64,000 nt of DNA from Mercurialis annua (taxonomy: Eukaryota > Streptophyta > Magnoliopsida > Malpighiales > Euphorbiaceae): assembly GCF_937616625.2 (NCBI RefSeq), contig NC_065570.1, forward strand, positions 69,963,665 through 70,027,664. The letters are read 5' to 3'. A program made the position numbers and the translations under genes. The stretch's first letter is position 1, and every line of letters starts with the position of its first letter. Below the pieces are notes generated by a model. It searched no databases. It worked only from the letters and a program-made list of their open reading frames with translations, and was not told where the DNA came from. Shown in pieces: positions 34,881 through 44,795 of the stretch.

Positions 34881-35646
34881 TTGAACAAAAATTTCCTACA
34901 AACATAGTTGTAGGAAACTCCTGCAACATGTCTTGAAATGTTGCCACGTATCATTTATAAAATGGTTACTTTAACATTTAATTTTGGTTAATTAACTAGT
35001 TGAGTTCAAGTACTAAACTGATTAATTAACCAGAATTAATATAAACCTAAACTAAAAGCACGTAAAATGTACAATGTGAGATTTTTTCTTTATTGGTATA
35101 AATTTTAATTAAAATTAAGGTACATAATTTTAAATACTATTAAACATCTAACTTAAAAATAATCTAAACTATAGAATCATATTTTTTTAAAATATCGTAT
35201 TTAGTTAATTATGGTCCACTTCAATATCCTCCATAATTAGATAACAAAAAATGTACCAAATAATAGATTGTTTAATTTTGTGCTAACTTTTTTTCACCAA
35301 ATATATTAATTTATACCATGTGATGCCGCGTCAATTTATCCAAAAATATTAATTTATACCAAGTATATTAATTGAGTTTTTTGTAAAATTTATTTTTCTA
35401 TTCAATGTATATTATAAATGATATGAACAGTGTATGAGCACTAACAATGAGTTGTGCAGTTTGTAATTTTGAAATTATATAAAAGTTAAGTTAATAGACC
35501 AGTTTAGTACCTACACTTAACTGGTTAAATAACCAAAATTAAATGGTAGTACTATTTTATCAAGACGAAGTAAACAACGTGGCAGCATCTCAAGGCATGC
35601 TGCAGGAGTTTCCTGCTATTATGTTTGCAGGAAAATTTTGTTCTAA
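34881..35646. mobile_element. Non-autonomous DNA element with ~150-bp terminal inverted repeats
   Basis: The left end GAACAAAAATTTCCTACAAA, with GGAAACTCCTGCAACATG and GTTGCCACG, is inverted at the right end (CGTGGCAGC, CATGCTGCAGGAGTTTCC, TTTGCAGGAAAATTTTGTTC). The match continues inward through TTAATTTTGGTTAATTAAC. The interior of about 490 bp is AT-rich and non-coding. I could not see a target duplication. Confidence 0.75.
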
Positions 35647-36289
35647 ACATGTGAGTATTGTTTGCCTTCAGTAAGTGAAAATTAATCTGGATGTGTAAGA
35701 TTTAAAAGTGTCAGTTTTGTAGTCAAGATTCTTTTAAAAATCTCATAAATACTTTTTTTATAGCGATAAAGCATGTGAGCCAACTGTCTTACATCAAAAT
35801 ATTTTAGTTTTTTTTACCGCTAACATTTTTATACTTTTTAAAAAAAATCTTGTAGCGCTTCACAAATAAGATGATTCCAAAACAAGCATTTACATTCTCA
35901 TCACCTCCGTTGGACATAGATTCTGAATTTAAAATTGTTTGTCAATATTATGATCTATTTTGCCAAAGTTTGTTCATCGGGAGGGAAGAGACCTTTGTGC
36001 ATTAACCCTATTCATGAATCATGCATAGATGACCAGTTAGATTAGCGAGTGTGTCATTCACGCAATATGTAAAGTAATTAAATGGACAAAAAAAATAAAG
36101 TGGTAATTTTCTGAAATACATATTTTGATAACTTATTTACACATTTACCTGTCAAATTTTGATTTTTCTTGTTTATTTTTTTTTATTTACAAAAAATATC
36201 TTTTTGTTTTTTTAATTTCAAAAATATCTTTTCTTCGATTTCCAATTTCATTTTTCGGTTTTTCGGTTCGGCCGACCAAACCGACTGAC

Positions 36290-36645
36290 AGTTTTTTTAT
36301 ATAGTGTAAAATTAGTGTATATATAGTGTTAATTTTTATTTTTTTTTATATTTTTTTGAATTTTTTTTTATAGTGTAACAGTAGTGTATATATAGTGTGT
36401 TTATGGTGTTTATATAGTGTAAGATTTGTGTATAAGTAGTGTATATATAGTGTATTTTTAGTGTATTTATGGCGTTTTGTAGTGTTTTTTGTGGTTTACA
36501 CCATGAAACACTGCAAATACACCATAAACACTGTAAATGCACTATAAATATACTAAAAAACGGCAGAAATACACTATATACACCAAAAATACACTAAAAC
36601 ATAAATATATTATAAAATTACTCCAAATGCACCATAAAACAATTT
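36290..36645. repeat. Degenerate GTGTA array with inverted second half
   Basis: From 36300 to about 36505 the + strand carries many TAGTGTA/TATAGTGT units. From about 36505 to 36640 the complementary words (ACACTATA, ACACCATAAA) take over, so the tract could fold on itself around TTTACACCATGAAAC. Confidence 0.65.
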
Positions 36646-36825
36646 TTTCTTTACAAAATCAGTAGCAATAAACAAATATATGAATAAGAGAAGACAAAAT
36701 AAATAATTATATGAATAATAGAACAATTTTATAAACAAAAAATTATAGATCTACAATAATTTATTTATAAAATATTTAAATCATTACAAAAAACCTAAAA
36801 AATTACATAAATCTAAAAACGAGTC

Positions 36826-37065
36826 GAGAAATTCATAGCGCGAACGGAAGAGACGAACGGAGGAAAAGACGAACAGAAAAACGACCGGAAATGACGAGAA
36901 ATCCGTCGGAAGTAGATGAACGGAAACGCGACCGGAAAGACAAACGAAAAAGACGAACGAAAAAGTAATCAGAGGAGATAAACTGAAAATCAAATGAAAA
37001 AAAAGAAGAAAAGAAGAGAGAACTTTAAGAGAAAAGAGAGAGAAGAGAGAGAAAAAAAGATGGCT
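36826..37065. repeat. Purine-rich tract with GACGAACGGAAA repeats
   Basis: The + strand is almost all purine with repeated GACGAACGGA-type units (36845-36965), followed by GAGAGAAAAG runs. No believable gene runs through it. Confidence 0.6.
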
Positions 37066-37852
37066 ATGTAAAAATTTAACTTAAAATGAGACAAGGCTTC
37101 TTTATATAGTGAGTATTTTTGGTAAATAAGTTAGCTTATTAGGTAATGTAGGATAAAAGAAAAAAATGAGTTAAAATGGTGTAAATACTTTATCAAAAAC
37201 AAGTATTTGGAAAATAATTCTAAAAATAAATGTAAGATAAAAAGAATATAGTTAATAATATAGTTTAAAAGTGGTAGTATAATTTAAGAGCTAAATTATA
37301 TACTGAATTTTTATTTAATAGTAATAAGTGGATATTTATTTTGTAAAATATAAATTAGTATATCCTGGATGTAGAATGTGCAAAGTTGAGGGTAAGAATT
37401 TTTTTTACTACAGTTTAAATGCAAAATATTTGTGGTTATAAAATAAAATAAAATGAACTTTGATGGAACAAAGGTGGAATATCAAAAACTCTTAGTGAAA
37501 ATTAGTAAAACCATTAGATATTGTGAAAAAAATAATAGGACTCGGAAATCAATTTCTTTCTTGCACAGCTTATGGTCTCTCAACATTAGAAATATGCATT
37601 CGGTTTGGACCTAATTAATTTCAAATTTGGTTCTTTAAACCAAATTAAAACATAACATAACTCAATTTTTTTTAATAGCATTGGATAAAATAATTAAAAA
37701 AATTATAACTCAAATCAAACAAACTAAATATCAGTTTGATTTAATTCATTTTTTGAACACTCGTAGACTCTTTGTCGCCATTTAACAAAAGCCTAATGCA
37801 GGTGTTAGTGATAATTTAGATTATCTTTAATTTTGTAATATATTTCATGTCT
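37066..37852. other. AT-rich spacer
   Basis: Nothing is recognised in this stretch. Confidence 0.4.
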
Positions 37853-37867
37853 TGGAATAAATTACTT

Positions 37868-38347
37868 TTTTTTTTGAATTCATCAAATCTCATTAAATCG
37901 AATATGAAACAGTTACATTTGTAAGAAATTCGGGATAATTCGAAAACAAAACCCGATGACCTGACATGGAACAGACAACATGCTGTATGATTCGCAGACC
38001 TTACTTACGAAAATAAAAATAAATTATTAACTGTTTCTCTAATTAAGTGCAGTTTTCAATCAAACTTCGATCAAACTTCATCCATCACCCATCACCCGCA
38101 AACTCACATCATCCGATTCAACCACCACTTGATAACTCCTTCATAAAAAAGAGACAGCAAACCTTCCGCAGAGGAAGGATAACAAACCTTTCACAAAAAA
38201 AGGACAAAATAAAACATTCGCCGTTCAGTCAACAGCAAAATCAAACCATTGACGGCTGCCGGAGAAGAAACAATAAAAAAACTCTAGACGGCTAGGGTTT
38301 GTTTTGAGAGAAAAGAGAGGTTTAGGGTTTTTTTTTACTTTGTTATA
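37868..38347 (-). mobile_element. Retroposed 480-bp element with poly(A) and 15-bp target duplication
   Basis: A perfect direct repeat TGGAATAAATTACTT lies at 37853-37867 and 38348-38362. On the minus strand the insert ends in an A run directly next to the left repeat, the hallmark of LINE-type retroposition. Its 5' part on that strand has AAACCCTAAACCTCTC and AAACCCTAGCCGTC, typical of a plant mRNA or LINE leader. It has no long frame. It may be an internally deleted LINE or a retroposed non-coding transcript. The + strand frame at 38047-38295 is a shadow. Confidence 0.75.
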
Positions 38348-38362
38348 TGGAATAAATTACTT

Positions 38363-39024
38363 ATTCGCCGTTCAGTCCACTCATGAGCTAGCAAGTTGAT
38401 TAATTATTAAGATAATGTTGATCGTATAAAAAAAATTGATACAGTTTCCAAAAGTCAAAAATATCCGAGCTATCAAAATGGATGACTGATGTAGCAGAAA
38501 TCACAACAAACAACAACATAAGTTAAGAGCTGACATTAATTATTAAATAATATCAGCAATTAATTTTTAAAATTTATTGATTCGATAATAAGAATAGTAA
38601 GAATTAGGCATCAACCGTTCATTGATTCTAAAAATACCGAAATTTAGAAAATAAACAATCACTTCTCAAAGTATCCAAAACTACTATCCAATAATTCATA
38701 AGGTTGTTTAAATAGTAAAATAAAATAAAACTCTTAAATTAGGCATAATAGAAAATAAAACAACAAATTTTAAAATCAGCTGTATTTCGAAATTTATCAT
38801 TTTAAAAGTTTAAACGATGGAATTCAGTCCAAAAGTGTATGGGCTAACAGCAAAACTATTAAGTCTTGTTTATTGACTCGTTTCCGCTCCAATTAGATCT
38901 AAAAAATCATCTGATTCGTACAATTTTTGGTTTTTTCGCAAATTTTTGAAAATTTTATAATTTTCGATCCAACTTTTTTATAAATTCTGAATGCAACGAA
39001 AAAAAAGCCCGTTAAAGGAGTGTT
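38363..39024. other. Spacer
   Basis: No gene is seen. It opens with ATTCGCCGTTCAGTC (38363-38377), which is identical to a 15-mer inside the neighbouring retroposed element (38216-38230). Confidence 0.5.
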
Positions 39025-39165
39025 TATCCCATACATTGGTTGTGCCATATCGTATTTATAACAAGTCAATGAGTATTTATGATAGAGAATTTTTTAATTA
39101 TTATTTAACTTTTATTATTAATTTTTCTATGTAGCTAACGTATCACTGGTTTATTACACGGAATA
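39025..39165. mobile_element. Decayed relative of the 13.0-kb hairpin MITE
   Basis: ACATTGGTTGTGCCATATCG, ATAACAAGTCAATGAG and TCACTGGTTTATTACACGGA echo the arms of the element at 13028-13178 in the same order. The terminal pairing is lost on the right. Confidence 0.45.
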
Positions 39166-39232
39166 TTTTTTTTCCGTCAAAGAGGGTTGAAAAGTTGCAT
39201 TAACTATGATCTCGATATTGAAAAAGATGGCA

Positions 39233-39534
39233 GGGTTTTTGACATTTCTGTGTCTCATAGACACAGAAATTCCCGTTTTGTGCCTCCTATCACCAGCCCG
39301 CTATCTCAGATAGCGGGCTGCAATTTTTTAGCACCAGCCCGCCATATGAGATGGCGGGCTGGTTGCTAATTACGGTGATTATATTAATCACCGTAATTAG
39401 CACCAGCCCGCCATCTCATATGGCGGGCTGGTGACTGATCCCCAATCATTGGGGATCAGCCCAATGATTGGGGAGAGAGTTAATTACTCTCTCCCCAATC
39501 ATTTGAAGCTGATTGGGCATAATTGCCCAATCAG
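39233..39534. repeat. Left end of MULE: series of nine palindromes
   Basis: Hairpins follow one another: 39244-39270 (ATTTCTGTGTCT arms), 39294-39320 (CAGCCCGCTATCT), 39333-39363 (ACCAGCCCGCCATAT, one mismatch), 39365-39401 (GCTAATTACGGTGATTA, perfect 17-bp arms), 39402-39432 (the 39333 unit inverted), 39435-39459 (CTGATCCCCAAT), 39460-39472 (CCCAAT), 39463-39503 (AATGATTGGGGAGAGAGT, 18-bp arms) and 39509-39534 (CTGATTGGGCA). The first five belong to the terminal inverted repeat. The inner ones have no counterpart at the other end. Confidence 0.92.
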
Positions 39535-40102
39535 TTTATTTTTTAAAAAAAAAAAAATTATTTAACCAATTGATTGTAATTTACGTTGACTATTTTCGGG
39601 TTATTTTCGGACACTTCCGAGCGTTATTTTATAAAACAAATTTAAAAAATATTGTAGTTGATCTTTAAAACTTTATAAATGTCATTTGTAATTTAAGAAG
39701 TTAAGTTTGACATTAATTTTGAAGATCTTACAAATGTCGAATAAAGTTCGAGTAAAAATGAAAGTCGTAGACGGTGGTGCGGACTATATTAATATCCAAT
39801 TTATTTTGAGTTAGATCTATTTTAATTAAGTGATTTTAATAGTTAAATTTGCCTAATAGTGTAGTATTTGATTAATTGATTATATGTTAAATTTTAGTAA
39901 TTCACGCTTTTAGTAAAAAACACGTCATTGCTATGCTATACTTTTTAAAAATAGATTAACAAATTTAGGGTTTATGATTTTGATTGTTATGAAGTGTTTT
40001 TACTGTTTTGTAAATAATTATAAAAAAGCCATACAAACAAATTAAAATAAGTCAAATAATCAAAAATATGTGGACAACAATAAAAAAAGCTATAAAATAC
40101 AA

Positions 40103-43100
40103 CTACATGTTTGTTCTATCTGGGGTCCGTAAGAGTGTCCTCAAGTTTCGACCCCTGTTCTGACGCCGACTCATCTGGGTATGAGTCAATGGCCGATAAG
40201 GTCTGAGATCTGGGCCGGAGCTGTTGTTGTCGCTACCACTTGGACTGACCACATCGTCATCCTCGTCATCAGGAGCCTGTGAGGAGGGGTTCCCTAACCC
40301 CAGGGAAAATGAAGGAGGCGTCATGTTAGCAACATCACCAAGTGGAGGTGTGGGAGCCTGCAAATTGCTCACCCACTCATCAGTTAGAGAAAAATGCATT
40401 TGCGATGGGCTCTGAGTTGGGCGGGAAGAGGAGGAAGGCGGCTGTGGAATGTACCCCTGAAGAAGCTGGCTAAAACTACCTACTGCAGGCGTTTGAGGAT
40501 AGGACAAGTTCTCTTCAAATAGTCCTCCGTACTGCTGGGCTGGAGGTGTCTGTGTCGGGGGTGGTGGCTGAAAGGGGGTAAAAGCGGAACCACCGTAAGT
40601 GGAGAAGTCCTGAGGTACTGAATAAGACGAAGATGGTGGCGCCTCGGGCTGTGAAGAGGTGCTTCCATACTACAAAAGTTAGGGCTACTGTCCTCCCTAT
40701 AGGTCTGGTCCATGTCATTCCTGATCCGTCTGTTTACCGGTCGCCCCTTCGCTCTTATCCTGTTAACATCTGGGATGAAAGGTATCTCCCGAGAAGCAAT
40801 CCACATCTTGCCGTCAGGTAACTGTTTAAACGGAGTATTCCAGACTTGAATGGCATTCTCGGTTCTATAGCGCCACCTGATGAAGTCGTGGGGGTTCAAC
40901 TTCTGATCGTGAATGACTGCCATGGCATGGGAGCAGGGCAATTTACGGTGTTGAAACTTTCCGCACGAGCACCTCCTTTTTTTAAGGTTGACCTTTTGAA
41001 TATTACCTCCCTTATTCCGCTGATTGTCCTTCTTGGTGGTCACCCTGCAAGTCATGTTGTCCGAGTTATATTTCTTGCAACTATGGTAGCGGGCCTTTAG
41101 CGTTGCCTTTTTGATGTGCGCGATGCAGATCGGAGTAAACATGACGCCTTTGGCGATTAGGTCTTTATACATGTCCCAACGCCGGACAAACGTATCACTG
41201 AGCTTGTCAAAGATAGCCTCTATCATTGCTGTGATAGGAAGGCCCCTTATATTCTTCAGCATCGCATTAACGGACTCGGCGTAGTTCGTTGTCATAACCC
41301 CGTTTCGTTGCCCTTTTTTGTCATGACACATAGTCCACTGCTCGGGTCTCAAATGTTCTGTGTTGGTCAAGTATGCATGCCCTTCTGCCGATCTTATCCT
41401 CATGCTCTCAATGCATGCGTTGTACTTCTTCTCTTGAAAGGCCCGACCTATACGTATGTATGATTGTAATTGTTAGTGGGAGATATTGTACATTCTTTTA
41501 AAAAAATCAGGCTTTCATTAGTTTCACAAAATATTACCCGCTTTCTCAGCCAAGTCCTTCAACTCCCTATTTCCGATTAAAGAGTGGAAATTGGCCATTA
41601 AATGCCTTATGCAGAAAAACTGATCGACGTCGTCCCACTCCGGACGTCTCAAAACGGAAATTAATCCGGGAGCACGATCAGAAACGATGGCAACCTTGCG
41701 ATTGCGTAAGACTTGATCTCGGAGATGACCCAGGAAATATTCAAAACTGGCAATGGATTCGGATTCTACGAGCGCAAAAGCCACCGGCATTATATGGTTG
41801 TTGCCATCTATCGCCGAAGCTATCAACATGTGCATCTTAAATTTTCCGTATAAGTGAGTGCCGTCGATGAATAGAATTGGCTTGCAAAACGGAAATTCGT
41901 CCACCATCGGGAAGAACGTCCAGAACATCCGTTCGAAAATTCTACATTGAAGCCCGCCACACTCGGATATTGGACCTGTCGGAAATGGATATTGTTAGAA
42001 ATAAATCTACTTAATGTACGCACATTCAAATCCACAACACTAATAGATTTCATACCTTCGCCATGCCAGAACGATCCAGGATTCACTTTCACCACATTAT
42101 CCATGAACTTTGTCAGTTGACTGTAATTGTATTCCCAGTCCCCATAAACGCTGGAGATTGCCCTCTCTTTGCCGTACCACACCCTTTTATACAGAAGAGC
42201 TACTCCGGTAAATTCAAGTAGTCCCGCAATCAACGTCTTGATCCGTATGTCACGCTGACCTAGCACTTGCGTCTTAATATAATTGGCGATCTGAGCAATC
42301 CCAAAATTTCGGTGGTGACGAACTGACACTTGCATATCGCATATGTGTGGCCCGATATATTTTGTCAACGTCCATGTGTTGGTTTTCTTAAGAAGTGTGG
42401 CACGCAGCCACCATGGGCATATCTCTTTGTGCTTGCAAACGAGAACCAACGTTTTCAGCGTCGTCCGACAACTCTGAAACTCTCTTCCATTGTCCACCGA
42501 ATAGGTAACAGCACAAGCCCGAACAGCATCTCGGCTCGAGAAAGTCATCCCTTCTTCAAACTCCATCCCCCTCTCCCACTCAACTTTCTGCTTTTCCCAT
42601 GAGTCCAAGTCGACGTCGAAGTCTTCGAGATCTACACGTCTAACATGTGCCGGCAGTCGGGACTGGTACACTGTATTACCAAGTTCAGCAGCAATGAGTA
42701 TGTCTTCCATATTCTCCACTTCGGTCTCGTAGTGATCGTGTTCTCCTTCTTCCTCACTGTCCCTCTCCGACTCACTAGAAGCAGATATATGCAGTTGATC
42801 AATAGAAATATCTTCAACAACCGCCTTGCGGTACTCCACGTACAACTCTAAAAATCTTAGTGCTGGCATGCGACATGCCTCGGTCTGAATAGCACATACA
42901 TGTGGGTCGCCCTGGACATCCATTAAGGAATATGAATATATTTGTTCCCCTTGAAAATGAGGAACCCGAAAATATATCTTACTGATCTCCACCGGGCCCA
43001 CAGCACTGGTTATTGCCGATCCACAAATATCAATCAACTGTTGGAAATTTATTCTTCCAGTCAACGGCACTTGCACATAACTACCCCCAAAATATTCTAC

Positions 43101-43178
43101 TCCGCGGGGAGAGTTTACAATACTACCGTCAAACCGTATCACAAACGACAAATCGATTGTCGTCATTGCTACAAGCAT
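40103..43178 (-). CDS. MULE transposase (MuDR/MURA-like)
   Basis: The exons are 43178-42056, 41975-41538 and 41447 onwards, with 80- and 90-bp GT-AG introns. Read straight through, exon 3 stops at 40480 (842 residues). If a 68-bp GT-AG segment (40670-40737) is removed the frame continues to 40103 (945 residues). Order of parts: PB1-like N-terminus (residues 1-110), acidic stretch (SESERDSEEEGEHDHYETE), MuDR DNA-binding block with VCKHKEICPWWLRA and IGPHIC, catalytic block with FIDGTH (Asp412), IVSDRAPG (Asp474), FCIRH and NYAESVN, and SWIM zinc finger CSCGKFQHRKLPCSHAM. The tail (GRPVNRRIRNDMD) is followed, in the second frame, by a Pro/Gln/Ser-rich region with YGG repeats. No internal stop breaks the main domains, so it may still be functional. 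Confidence 0.87.
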
Positions 43179-43533
43179 TTGTCATGAATAAATGTTACTC
43201 TTATTTCTAAAATTAATTTCTAATATTCACAGGTTACTCATTAAAAATTATAAAGACTATTCTATCTTATTTTTTAAAAAATTAAAAATTAATTTCTAAT
43301 AAATGTTACTCTGATTTTTAAAATAAAATTCTAATATTCACAGGCTACTCATTAAAAAATTAATAACTACATTATATACTAACAATTATGTCATATTTTC
43401 TTAACAATTAATAACTTTATAAAAAACTTACTCTAAATTTCAAAACACAAATTCTAGACAAATTGTATACGACATTGCTATGATATATTTTCAAATACTA
43501 ATTTCTAATTTCTACACTATATTAAAAATTATA
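43179..43533. other. Leader region of the transposase gene
   Basis: AT-rich sequence between the transposase start and the tandem duplication. TTTCTAATAAATGTTACTCT-like words occur twice (43188-43240 and 43292-43345). No TATA box can be picked out with confidence. Confidence 0.4.
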
Positions 43534-44454
43534 TCAATTTCTAAAATATAATACTTAACAATATTCCTATGAAATTTTTTAAACTAAATAAATTTTTAAA
43601 ATAATGTAAATTTTTTAAATTTCTATAACTTCTAACAATTACTAAACTATAATATTTTTTTTAAAATATATTTAATCTAATTCTAATATTTTCTAATCTA
43701 TAATAAACTCTAACATTTTTTAATTTCAATATTTTCAAAAATAAAGTAAAACTAAATGAATTAAAAATAAATTACGGATTAACCTCTTGTAGACCTCGTA
43801 AAATAGCAGACCGAAAAATAATATGTAGCTCCAGAAAAATATCCGATAAGCTCCACAAAATAAACTCCGTCGCTTCAACCAATTCCGGAAAAATCACTCC
43901 GTCAAACTCTACTAAAATTTACTAATTTTTTTTTAACGAGATAACCACTAAAATTTAATTACAATTCCCTATTTTTTTTCTCTATATTCTAATTTCAATT
44001 TCTAAAATATAATACTTAACAAGATTCCTATGAAATTTTTTAAACTAAATAAATATTTAAAATAATGTAAATTTTTTAAATTTCTATAACTTCTAACAAT
44101 TACTAAACTATAATATTTTTTTTAAAATATATTTAATCTAATTCTAACATTTTCTAATCTATAATAAACTCTAACATTTTTTAATTTCAATATTTTCAAA
44201 AATAAAGTAAAACTAAATGAATTAAAAATAAATTACGGACTAACCTCTTGTAGACCTCGTAAAATAGCAGACCGAAAAATAATATGTAGCTCCAGAAAAA
44301 TATCCGATAAGCTCCACAAAATAAACTCCGTCGCTTCAACCAATTCCGGAAAAATCACTCCGTCAAACTCTACTAATTTTTTTTTTTTTAACGAGATAAC
44401 CACTAAAATTTAATTACAATTTCCTATTTTTTTTTCTCTATCTTCTAATTTTTT
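43534..44454. repeat. 461-bp tandem duplication upstream of transposase
   Basis: Unit 1 is 43534-43994 and unit 2 is 43995 to about 44454. Both begin TCAATTTCTAAAATATAATA and share CTTGTAGACCTCGTAAAATA, GCAGACCGAAAAATAATATG, CGTCGCTTCAACCAATTCCG and AACGAGATAACCACTAAAAT. Only scattered base changes and a short A/T-run difference separate them, so the duplication is recent. It covers the likely promoter of the transposase. Confidence 0.9.
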
Positions 44455-44487
44455 TTTCTTCTTTAAAATTTTTGTTCTCTCCGTTTG

Positions 44488-44795
44488 AATAGGTGAGTGC
44501 TGAAGCACTCACCTATTTAAAGCAAAGCAGCCCGCCATATGAGATGGCGGGCTGCTTTGCTTTAAATGATTCCCTGCTGTTGCAGGGAATCAGTCACCAG
44601 CCCGCCATATGAGATGGCGGGCTGGTGCTAATTACGGTGATTAATATAATCACCGTAATTAGCCACCAGCCCGCCATCTCATATGGCGGGCTGGTGCTAA
44701 AAAATTGCAGCCCGCTATCTGAGATAGCGGGCTGGTGTTAGGAGGCACAAAACGGGAATTTCTGTGTCTATGAGACACAGAAATGTCAAAAACCC
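44488..44795. repeat. Right end of MULE: series of eight palindromes
   Basis: From inside out: 44488-44517 (AATAGGTGAGTGCT, 14-bp perfect arms), 44515-44567 (26-bp arms around the CCCGCCATAT core, one mismatch), 44567-44592 (TGATTCCCTGC), 44595-44627, 44627-44663 (GCTAATTACGGTGATTA), 44664-44696, 44708-44734 and 44758-44784. The last five mirror the left end. The first three are unlike the left end in sequence. Confidence 0.92.

Larger units (their letters stand above)
39233..44795 (-). mobile_element. Autonomous-type Mutator-like element (MULE) with palindrome-array ends
   Basis: The element is 5.56 kb and starts GGGTTTTTGACATTTCTGTG, with the complement at its other end. The terminal inverted repeats are about 207 bp (39233-39439 and 44589-44795) and nearly identical. 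Between them lies a three-exon transposase gene on the minus strand with the FAR1/MuDR-type DNA-binding block, MULE catalytic block and SWIM finger. Upstream of that gene is a 461-bp tandem duplication. I could not find the 8-11-bp target duplication expected of MULEs at the visible ends, which suggests later change or a misplaced terminus. Confidence 0.88.

Noticed and set aside
36336..36542. 68-codon minus-strand frame with many Ile, Thr and Tyr
   Set aside because: It is the translation of the GTGTA array and not a gene.
38047..38295. 82-codon plus-strand frame
   Set aside because: It lies in the retroposed element, whose poly(A) and leader motifs show that the other strand is the sense strand.
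40224..43210. Plus-strand open frames across the transposon
   Set aside because: All overlap the minus-strand transposase exons, whose MULE and SWIM motifs are unmistakable.
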